From a virus: a stretch of 31,384 nt of DNA. Each line of letters opens with the position of its first letter. Within the stretch, counting starts at the first letter, position 1. The stretch spans positions 1 through 31,384 of the IMG/VR virus record IMGVR_UViG_3300044535_000655, one strand, 5' to 3'. Below, in pieces: positions 25,143-31,384 of the stretch. The notes beneath the pieces were generated by a model. It made no database searches. It saw only the letters and a program-made list of their open reading frames with translations, and was not told the origin of the DNA. The translations under genes were made by a program, and so were the position numbers.

Positions 25143-25991
25143 TTAGGCGGTTAGCTTCTTGAAAGCTGCGATGTCGCTGATGCGGAAACCAACTTCAATT
25201 TCAGCTAGAACTGCGAACATGTTCTGCTGGAATAGGTTTACGGTGTCCTCGCCAACGGTTAGAGTAGCTTGGTCGCTAATCTTAACGGTGACATCATCAA
25301 CCTGACCCCAAATAGCCTGAGTCCAGTCTCCAGTGAATCCTAGAACATCAGTTGTGGTGTCAAGGTAAGCTGCCTTGGACTTGAAGACTGGGCGACCCAT
25401 TACTGAACCGATTCCACCTTCTGCCTGTAGGTTGCTTACGAATAGAGGACGCTCGTTGCCGTCCTTCTCGCCTAGAAGCTTTGCCTCACCCTGTGGGGAA
25501 ACAATGATTCCGTTCATGTCGTAACCAGATGCACCAAGAGCTGACAAAGCTGCAACCATGCCGTCGTAAGTCAACGCGTGAGCGCCAGCTGCGGATAGGT
25601 TGTCGAAGTCAGAACCTGGGTTGGTTCCGTGCATAACAGTAGTGTCGAACTTCTTTGCCAACGCGTTTGGTAGGCGTGAAGCTAGTGCGTTGTAAAGCGC
25701 AGGTAGGTCGCGACGGAACTCGTTAGAGAATGTCTCGATTACAGCTAGCTTGTAAGGGCGAAGGATCTTAGTAGAAGCTGCACCGTTAGATACTGGCTTC
25801 GCTTCGGTCTCTCCAACCCAAGATGCTGCTGGCTCACCTGTGATTACATTTACAGCAGTTCCGCGACCCGGAAGGTCAATACGGCGCGCTGCACGCTGAA
25901 TTACAGAGGTCTCTAGGACTTTACCTAGAATCTCGCTTGATACGGCTTCTGGAAGAACGATGCTTCCTGAGCCTCTATTTAGATCTGCCAT
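25143..25991 (-). CDS. Major capsid protein, HK97 fold, 282 aa
   Basis: HK97-type coat protein. It has IVLPEAVSSEILGKVLETSV at the N-terminus, a P-domain helix around FSNEFRRDLPALYNALASRL, GMVAALSALGASGYDMNGII, and the end NLFQQNMFAVLAEIEVGFRI. No long delta domain is present; a separate scaffold gene lies directly upstream, as expected. Length is on the short side but normal for actinophages. The ribosome site AAAGGAGAG and the following hairpin fit high expression. Confidence 0.88.
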   Translation of the reverse strand: MADLNRGSGSIVLPEAVSSEILGKVLETSVIQRAARRIDLPGRGTAVNVITGEPAASWVGETEAKPVSNGAASTKILRPYKLAVIETFSNEFRRDLPALYNALASRLPNALAKKFDTTVMHGTNPGSDFDNLSAAGAHALTYDGMVAALSALGASGYDMNGIIVSPQGEAKLLGEKDGNERPLFVSNLQAEGGIGSVMGRPVFKSKAAYLDTTTDVLGFTGDWTQAIWGQVDDVTVKISDQATLTVGEDTVNLFQQNMFAVLAEIEVGFRISDIAAFKKLTA

Positions 25992-26006
25992 GTGGCGTCT
26001 CTCCTT

Positions 26007-26495
26007 TTAGAGTAGTTGACCCAACGCAGTAGCAAATTGGTCTGCTGTCGAACTTCCATTCGCAGAAGCTTTGCCCTGATTGATGTCTGGTTTGATTTGT
26101 GGTTTTGACTGATTCGCTATGAGCGATAGCAGTTTGTCGGCGGAGCTTTCCAGCTCTTCACGACTTGACCCAGTAAGCAGGTCTATTGCATCACTCGGTA
26201 TGCCCTTCTGAGAGGCAACTTCGTATCGCATTAGTTTCACAGTAGCCTCAGAAGCTTCTGCTTTGATTTGAGCTAGTTCCTCAGCTAAGCGTTCCTGCTC
26301 AGGCTTTAGACTTTTCTCGTATTCCCGCCATTTAGTGGCTGCCTCGCTGTCGGCTTTTGCAGCCTTAGCTCTTGCTTCCCACTTGCGGGCTTCTGACTTC
26401 CAGTCTGTCTCTATTGCCTCAGCTTGCGCCTGTGGTTCAGAGACGGTCTCGGTCGTTGCTGTTTGCTCGATTACTTCGTTAGTTTCATCGCTCAT
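26007..26495 (-). CDS. Capsid scaffolding protein, 162 aa
   Basis: An acidic N-terminus (DETNEVIEQTATTETVSE) is followed by a long charged coiled coil (KWEARAKAAKADSEAATKWR, EQERLAEELAQIKAEASEAT) and a C-terminal region with KPDINQGKASANGSS. This is the usual form of phage scaffolds, and it lies just before the capsid gene. It would guide procapsid assembly and be removed before packaging. A protease domain is not present. Confidence 0.8.
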   Translation of the reverse strand: MSDETNEVIEQTATTETVSEPQAQAEAIETDWKSEARKWEARAKAAKADSEAATKWREYEKSLKPEQERLAEELAQIKAEASEATVKLMRYEVASQKGIPSDAIDLLTGSSREELESSADKLLSLIANQSKPQIKPDINQGKASANGSSTADQFATALGQLL

Positions 26496-26520
26496 GCGGT
26501 TTTCTCCTATGCAGGATAAT

Positions 26521-26553
26521 CAGCCATGCGGCTGTATCTGGCGATCTGCCAGA
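26521..26553 (-). other. Two small intergenic hairpins before the scaffold gene
   Basis: Two inverted repeats: TCTGGC/GCCAGA (26537-26553, 6-bp stem, 5-base loop) and CAGCC/GGCTG (26521-26534, 5-bp stem, 4-base loop). They lie between the MuF-like stop and the scaffold ribosome site GGAGAAAA. Without a T-run they are not terminators. They may separate mRNA segments of differing stability. Confidence 0.35.
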
Positions 26554-26556
26554 ATT

Positions 26557-27318
26557 TTATTTCCACCCAGTAATTTGTCTTACTAGGCGAAGTCTATTTT
26601 CGGTAGTTTGAGTTAGTTCGGGGTAAAGCTTCGCAGCTTGTCTGGTCTTCATTGAATACCAACCGACTTCTTCTCTTTGTCTCTCAAGTTCTTTAGTAGC
26701 TAAACTGTATGAGTCCTGTGCTTCTTTGTAATAGGGTCTAGTCTCTGGCTCTTGTCCAGCAAAGATAGGACTGATACTGCAATTACAAAAAGCGTGGTAG
26801 CCGTCAAATTCTTCGCTTCTTTGGACTTCTGCTACTGCAGCCATAGTCTTACAAAAAGCACAAGCGTTGAAGCTGGCTACTCTTTGATACCTAGTCCCCG
26901 ACGGATCGGCGAAGATGTTTTGGTCGACTGTTGTCTTATCGTATTGTAGCACGACCCTAGATACCGCACCAGCTAGATTAGTCTGAAAAGTTTTGTAATC
27001 GCTTCCCTTGACTAAGCTCGCTACTCCGAACCCAATAGAGTCCTGAATAACATCATTAGATTGCTCAAACTTTTTAGGAACTGCTTTGTAATCAGTAGGT
27101 GGTTTGACCTCAGCCCTAAGTTGATTGTAAGCGGTAGCACTAACTACAGATGCTACAGTCCCATAGTTATTAGTGACCGCGGGTAAAGTTGCCCTTAGTT
27201 GCTGAGCTATCTCTGGGATAGTTCTATCTTTTAGAAGCTCAGTAATTTCGACGGTCTGCGCAATAGCAAGGGTTTTAGTTTCGCTTATGTATTTACGCTT
27301 ATCGTCAATTACTGCCAT
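26557..27318 (-). CDS. MuF-like minor capsid protein, 253 aa
   Basis: A helical protein directly after the portal. The central signature is FNACAFCKTMAAVAEVQ with a CxxC, followed by DGYHAFCNCSISPIFAG with His and CxC, the pattern of capsid MuF-like proteins in actinophages. The pattern probably binds a zinc ion. MuF-type proteins associate with the portal and enter the head. Here only the short MuF part is present, with no attached toxin or enzyme domain. TAATG overlap with portal. Confidence 0.75.
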   Translation of the reverse strand: MAVIDDKRKYISETKTLAIAQTVEITELLKDRTIPEIAQQLRATLPAVTNNYGTVASVVSATAYNQLRAEVKPPTDYKAVPKKFEQSNDVIQDSIGFGVASLVKGSDYKTFQTNLAGAVSRVVLQYDKTTVDQNIFADPSGTRYQRVASFNACAFCKTMAAVAEVQRSEEFDGYHAFCNCSISPIFAGQEPETRPYYKEAQDSYSLATKELERQREEVGWYSMKTRQAAKLYPELTQTTENRLRLVRQITGWK

Positions 27319-28715
27319 TATTCTGCTTCGGTGTCAGTATTACGATTAGCTAGTTCGGCTACTTGCGGATTCTGTGAAGCTGCTTGACTTGCTGCAGCTA
27401 GGTTAGCGATAAGGTTGTTAGCTTGCGCTACTTCTTTTTCAGCTCTCAATACTTGCTTGTCTGATTCGCTCAACCCAATTCGGTTGTAAGTTATTTCTGA
27501 ATCTGGCAAGAATACTCCCGCAGAAATTAGCTTGACTGCTTCGTCTGCAGCTGCAGCTCTAGTCGGTGTAGATGCATCTCTCCAGATCGGTCTGATTTCG
27601 CTTGCTTGCGGTGAGACTTCTCCATCACGAACTAGCAAAGCGAGTTTAGCTACCTCAGTCCAAGTGCGACCGAACTGGCGCTGTCTGCGTTCTGCTCGTT
27701 TGATAAGTCTTGATTCCATTTGGCGAATAGCATCCGCGCTAGCTGGGTTATCGGTTTGGAAACCTAAGTAGCTAGCTGGGATAGCGCTCTCAGCTGCCAT
27801 AAGTTGCGCATACGCTTTGATCTGCTCAAAGTATGGGCGAGTATCATTCGCGTTGAATTGCCCCACCTGTGGCATCTGTCCATCTTGATTAGCTGGAACA
27901 CCAAGGATGCGACCCTGATAAACACTCCAAGCGTCAAGCGGTCTGCCATCCGAATCGGTAAATAGGTCTTCATCCGCGCCAAGTATGTAGCGCTGTGGGG
28001 CGCTGTAGAACTCTCTAGCTACTTCAGCCCCAAGAAGGGTTCGCATGGCGCTGTCGGTCAAGCTACGAACGGCTCTGGTAATCTCTGTCCGACCGTAAGG
28101 GTCTCCAGAGCGCGGGTTGTTTGGAAGTTGAGCTACTAGCACCCGACCTAGATTGTGAACATCTCTGTCAATTACTACCCAAGCGCGGTTAGTGTAATCC
28201 AAGAAAATAGTTTGATCTGGCAGATACATTGTTCCGCTGATTGGAGAACCAGTCTCGTTGCGGTTTACAAGTAAAGCTGCGCTTAGTCTGCGGGTGCGCA
28301 AATCGTAAAGCGCGGTCATCTTCTTTGGAGACTCTATGGTAATTAGCGGGTCAGGCTCGCCTTCCATACCTCTACCAACGGTTACGAATCCTGTACCAAA
28401 AACAAGCGCGTCTTTGTGACCCATTGAGCTTTCTAGGTCAAGCTCGTTAGCCCTAAAAATCTCGTTGATACCAAGATCGTCGGGGGCAATAAATCCCTCT
28501 AGGTCAAGGCGTTCTTCTAAAACATCAACGGCGGTTCCAGCCCAACCAACAACCGTTTCAACGGCAGTTAGCTGTGGTGGAATAGAGATTCGTAAATCTT
28601 TTAGTTTGTTGCGACCCTCATAGTATCGCTGTAAAACATAATTCTTTGGGTCATGCTTTTGTAGCTTGCGGTAAAGATACTCTAGTAGACCGAGTTCGTC
28701 TGCTGTTAGGCTCAT
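27318..28715 (-). CDS. Portal protein (SPP1 gp6-like), 465 aa
   Basis: It begins LGLLEYLYRKLQKHDPKNYV, then YYEGRNKLKDLRISIPP and VVGWAGTAVDVLEERLDLEG, the standard opening of SPP1 gp6-type actinophage portals. It continues through ESPKKMTALYD, DLHNLGR-like and LTDSAMRTLLGAEVAREFYS, and then QMESRLIKRAERRQRQFGRT (the long helix of the portal stem). The C-terminal Ala/Asn-rich segment ends acidic. The dodecamer forms the DNA port of the head. ATGA overlap with the terminase. Confidence 0.9.
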   Translation of the reverse strand: MSLTADELGLLEYLYRKLQKHDPKNYVLQRYYEGRNKLKDLRISIPPQLTAVETVVGWAGTAVDVLEERLDLEGFIAPDDLGINEIFRANELDLESSMGHKDALVFGTGFVTVGRGMEGEPDPLITIESPKKMTALYDLRTRRLSAALLVNRNETGSPISGTMYLPDQTIFLDYTNRAWVVIDRDVHNLGRVLVAQLPNNPRSGDPYGRTEITRAVRSLTDSAMRTLLGAEVAREFYSAPQRYILGADEDLFTDSDGRPLDAWSVYQGRILGVPANQDGQMPQVGQFNANDTRPYFEQIKAYAQLMAAESAIPASYLGFQTDNPASADAIRQMESRLIKRAERRQRQFGRTWTEVAKLALLVRDGEVSPQASEIRPIWRDASTPTRAAAADEAVKLISAGVFLPDSEITYNRIGLSESDKQVLRAEKEVAQANNLIANLAAASQAASQNPQVAELANRNTDTEAE

Positions 28716-30220
28716 AGAACTATTGCCCTTCGTGGTGTTGTCTGGCGGTCTGATACTGCGTGTCTTGCCCCATTAGCTAAAACGGCACAAGCTAGTAAGT
28801 CAATCTTACGCGGGCTTGATTTCTTTTCCTTACGAAACGAACCCGCTTCTGTTGCTACTGCGTTTAGAACGTGTCTTTCCAATCGTTTGTCTCCATCGTG
28901 ACCTAAGTCTTTAGCAACTATGTCTGCTATAAACTGCTGGGCTAATGGTGCCATTCTATGGTTTGTCGGCGGTATTCTCTCTACGCGCCTTCTCCATTGT
29001 TTAGACCATTCTAAAACATCTGGTTCATAGAAGCTTGGGTCTGCCCAAAGCATTCTAACATTGTATTGCTCAAAAAGCTTCTGAATAGCAGCGTTTACAT
29101 CTGCCCTATCTACGACCCAATCTGGATCTGTTGGGTCAGGTTCCCAAACGGCGTGAACCTTTAGTGTCCCAGTCTTTACATCACAGAGAACGATACCTGT
29201 AGCATCCCCGCTAACAGAGCCGTCAAATCCTGCGACTACCTCAGCGCCCAAAGGTATTGTCTTTTCGCGCTTAGCTTCTGACCAAAAATGAGCGCTAATG
29301 AAATCTTCTCCAGCGAGGCGAACCCATTGATTTAGTCGGTATCTCTGGAATCCCGCGAATCCCGCTGAACCCGCTGCAGCGATAGATGCCTCAAAATCAC
29401 CAAGGTCAAGCAATCCTTCAGCAAGATTAGGGTTAGCTAGTTTCCAAACTTCGGGATCTGTTGGGTCAGCTTCTTGTCCTGCTTCCCACCACCAAAAACC
29501 ATACTGCGGGTCAAGCTCTCCATTAGATTCAACTACTCGCTTACCATGCTCATACAAGCGACCTAGTAAAGTATCTGTTCGACCGCCCGCTGTGGTAATG
29601 CCCACCACTAATGACTCAGGTCTATCGGCGGAGCCTTGGGTAAGTGCCTCCCAGAGTTCGTCACCCCTATTGTTGCTAGGGCTAGAAGGCCATGCGTGTA
29701 GCTCATCCGCAACCACGAGCGATGGTGCTAAACCGTGAGCGCGCATAGCATCTGCGGATAGTGCGCGATAGATAGAACCTTTGTATTCCAAGACATCACG
29801 ATAAACCTTGATTATCTTTGATAGCGCGGGGTTATCCATTACCTGATTACGCGCTTCTCCAAACACGATTCGCGCCTGTGAGCGGTCAGATGCAGCGGAA
29901 TAAACTTGCGCACCTTCGGGTCCATAGAGAAGGTGTTCCAAGGCAATCGCGGTGCCCAGCAAACTTTTTCCGTTCTTGCGTGGAAGTCCGATAACTGCCC
30001 TGCGATAGCGAAGCAATCCTGTCTCTGGATTTTCCTCAAGTAATCTATCTATTAGCCATCTCTGCCAAGCGGTTAGGACTAACGCTTCGCCAGCTCTAAA
30101 TCCACGACTTGCTTTTAGAAGTAATTGGGAAAAGTCTGCAACATCTTCGCCTCTAGTTTGATCTGAATAACTAGGCACATAGTAAGCAGGTTTCCAGTCT
30201 TTATCTGGTTCGGGCAACAT
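28712..30220 (-). CDS. terL: Terminase large subunit, 502 aa
   Basis: Walker A-like GLPRKNGKS (78-86) and Walker B LVVADEL with Asp172-Glu173 drive DNA packaging. The C-terminal RNase H-like nuclease has Asp333 in GFDGSVSGD, Asp394 in WADPSF and Asp474 in KIDLLACAVL. Length is typical of actinophage TerL. It follows the small subunit by 7 bp and precedes the portal. The packaging mode (cos or pac) cannot be told from this region alone. It is the best gene for placing the phage in a family tree. Confidence 0.92.
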   Translation of the reverse strand: MLPEPDKDWKPAYYVPSYSDQTRGEDVADFSQLLLKASRGFRAGEALVLTAWQRWLIDRLLEENPETGLLRYRRAVIGLPRKNGKSLLGTAIALEHLLYGPEGAQVYSAASDRSQARIVFGEARNQVMDNPALSKIIKVYRDVLEYKGSIYRALSADAMRAHGLAPSLVVADELHAWPSSPSNNRGDELWEALTQGSADRPESLVVGITTAGGRTDTLLGRLYEHGKRVVESNGELDPQYGFWWWEAGQEADPTDPEVWKLANPNLAEGLLDLGDFEASIAAAGSAGFAGFQRYRLNQWVRLAGEDFISAHFWSEAKREKTIPLGAEVVAGFDGSVSGDATGIVLCDVKTGTLKVHAVWEPDPTDPDWVVDRADVNAAIQKLFEQYNVRMLWADPSFYEPDVLEWSKQWRRRVERIPPTNHRMAPLAQQFIADIVAKDLGHDGDKRLERHVLNAVATEAGSFRKEKKSSPRKIDLLACAVLANGARHAVSDRQTTPRRAIVL

Positions 30221-30227
30221 CTGGCTA

Positions 30228-30614
30228 CTAACTCAATTCTTTACTAGATGGTGTGTCTAGTTGAGCTTTGCCCTCGCTTGCTTTTTTACCATACTGTGTC
30301 GGAACGGCTCTCTCTAGCCACCAAGCAGCTGCTTGCCAAGTTCCGTTACTAGCTGCAGTCTGAATTGTCGCTACATTGCGCACTATAGATTCAGCTCTTG
30401 CCATAGTTAGCTTGCCCCATAGCTCAAATTGAAACTTGTTCTGCGGGTCTAGCTTTGTTCCAGCGGTTTCCTTCTCAGATTCGCGCTTGCCAATTTCTAG
30501 CCATTCGTAAACTTGCGAAATGCTAATACCAGCGTAGTGTGCGGATGTTTCTAAGTCAGTTCCGCTTTTGATACCAAGCATTAGCTTTTGGATTTTAGGG
30601 TCTTCTATGTCCAC
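30228..30614 (-). CDS. terS: Terminase small subunit-like protein, 128 aa
   Basis: An N-terminal helix-turn-helix (IKSGTDLETSAHYAGISISQ, VYEWLEIGKRE) is followed by LWGKLTMARAESIVRNVATI, QTAASNGTWQAAAWWLERAV and PTQYGKK. This is the usual arrangement of small terminases that recognise phage DNA. The start is GTG with AGGGGT five bases upstream. The position directly before the large subunit confirms the role. Confidence 0.82.
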   Translation of the reverse strand: MDIEDPKIQKLMLGIKSGTDLETSAHYAGISISQVYEWLEIGKRESEKETAGTKLDPQNKFQFELWGKLTMARAESIVRNVATIQTAASNGTWQAAAWWLERAVPTQYGKKASEGKAQLDTPSSKELS

Positions 30615-30622
30615 GATTACCC

Positions 30623-31147
30623 CTAGTAATTGCTAATGAACTTGGCTTTACTGTAACCTGTTGAGCCTTCGGTCATAAGATTTAGGAAGTCATCCCTAGA
30701 GAAGTCAGATAATCTAAAGATTTCTTCTTTCTTCATACCAGTTTGCTTGACGATCTCATCCATTGTTTTGCCATTCTCAATAAGAGTCTTGACAATAACC
30801 TTCATTGGTTCTAGCAAGTGAGTTCCGCGAGCGCGGTTATGAGTAATGGTTCCGTAGATGTTAGCATCTCCGTCAGCGTGGTCCACGATAACTACAGGGA
30901 CTTTACCCTCAAGCTTTGTAAGAAGTGGCTCTCTACCCGATACTGTCCAGCGGTGAAAGCCGTCAATAATTGTGTAGTCGGGGCGAACAACGATTGGTAG
31001 TGTCCATCCGTTAGTCAAAATTGATTGTGTTAGCAGATCAAGATTGTCTTCTGATACCTTGTTCGGGTTGTAATCGTTAGCTTTCAGTAGGTTTCTATCT
31101 ACAAAATCTAATCTTGTAAGTGGCTTAAATAGCTCTGCGGTCGACAT
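30623..31147 (-). CDS. ParB/sulfiredoxin-like nuclease domain protein, 174 aa
   Basis: The ATG at 31147 (GGAAT purines upstream) is preferred to 31171. Residues about 15-95 carry the ParB/Srx core: LKANDYNPNKVSEDNLDLLT, QSILTNGWTLPIVVRPD, YTIIDGFHRWTVSG and then THNRARGTHLL. The GFHRW segment takes the place of the ParB nucleotide-binding GxxRxxA box. A helical end with TMDEIVKQTGMKKEEIFRLS looks like a helix-turn-helix. Such proteins are common next to phage terminases, and roles in packaging or host modification have been suggested. No ParA is present. Confidence 0.7.
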   Translation of the reverse strand: MSTAELFKPLTRLDFVDRNLLKANDYNPNKVSEDNLDLLTQSILTNGWTLPIVVRPDYTIIDGFHRWTVSGREPLLTKLEGKVPVVIVDHADGDANIYGTITHNRARGTHLLEPMKVIVKTLIENGKTMDEIVKQTGMKKEEIFRLSDFSRDDFLNLMTEGSTGYSKAKFISNY

Positions 31148-31384
31148 CAGCCATATTCCTTTCCCAGTCATTCTTGCGTAAGCTCAAAGTAATAGCTCTT
31201 AGAGTTCGTTCTTTGGGGTCTCCAGCAACCAACACTTCATAAAGCCTTTTGTAATCCTTTGGCAAAATGTCGTTTTGGAACTTGATTAGAAGCTGTCTGA
31301 CTCTAACGGTATTCTTGATTCTTACTTTACCATCAAGATTCTCAGGATTGGCGATAAACTCAAGAACTTTAGCTTTCCAGTCTA
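31125..31384 (-). CDS. Partial protein of unknown function, C-terminal 85 aa
   Basis: An open frame entering from the window edge and ending 23 bp inside the ParB-like gene. The visible part is helical and basic: VLEFIANPENLDGK, VRVRQLLIKFQNDILPKDYK, LYEVLVAGDPKERTLRAITL and RKNDWERNMADVDRRAI. In many phages a PAPS-reductase-like gene precedes a ParB/Srx gene, and this end could belong to one, but the catalytic part is not visible and the idea is weak. Confidence 0.5.
   Translation of the reverse strand, partial: DWKAKVLEFIANPENLDGKVRIKNTVRVRQLLIKFQNDILPKDYKRLYEVLVAGDPKERTLRAITLSLRKNDWERNMADVDRRAI

Noticed and set aside
1-31384. tRNA genes, integrase, attachment site or immunity repressor
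   Set aside because: I looked for these as marks of a temperate phage and saw none in this window; absence here says nothing about the rest of the genome.

Overview
The window is about 31 kb of a tailed-phage (siphovirus) genome, or a prophage of the same kind. It is almost fully coding and nearly every gene lies on the minus strand, so transcription runs from high to low coordinates. A WhiB-like iron-sulfur regulator, a ReqiPepy6 Gp37-like tail protein and many short gene families typical of actinophages point to an actinobacterial host. The moderate base composition (GC in the mid-40s percent, judged by eye) and a tail-fibre family common in aquatic phages suggest a low-GC freshwater or marine actinobacterium, for example Microbacteriaceae of the Luna type or Nanopelagicales. 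The host is inference. No integrase, repressor, tRNA, DNA polymerase or helicase lies in the window, so lifestyle cannot be decided.

Read in the direction of transcription, 31384 to 11346 is one late block. It holds a partial unknown gene, a ParB/Srx-like protein, small and large terminase, portal, a MuF-like protein, scaffold, HK97-type capsid, four head-tail connector or tail-completion genes, tail tube, two tail chaperones joined by a -1 frameshift, tape measure, distal tail protein, and a Gp37-like tail protein with a collar domain. Next come a cassette of small fibre genes (three of them related), an XhlA-like membrane protein, an M23+LysM endolysin, a holin, and two further surface proteins, one with Ig-like repeats. 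Hairpins follow the capsid and tail-tube genes, and the block ends in a terminator at 11228-11263.

Two early-type operons follow. Each starts from a promoter with the same layout: an 11-bp-spaced direct repeat (GTTAYC-N5-GTTAYC), a -35, a 17-bp spacer, a TTTACT -10 and a shared leader. The first (about 11104 to 9811) carries four small unknown genes and an SSB and ends in a terminator at 9748-9775. A cluster of an unknown small gene, a metallophosphoesterase, a sigma-like protein and another unknown (9724-7320) comes next. The lone plus-strand gene, WhiB-like, sits at 7056-7346.

From 6951 to 2356 lies the recombination and replication block: YqaJ exonuclease, ERF annealing protein, HNH-like nuclease, winged-helix replication protein, a second OB-fold SSB-like protein and a RusA-type resolvase. 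It ends at a terminator (2295-2318) directly next to the second repeated promoter, which drives about ten small genes (2188 to the window edge), including a DUF2958 protein and a winged-helix protein.

No gene-free stretch exceeds 300 bp. The largest (11066-11345, 280 bp) is filled by the first early promoter, its operator and the late terminator. The second largest (2189-2355) holds the second promoter, operator, terminator and a G-rich element.
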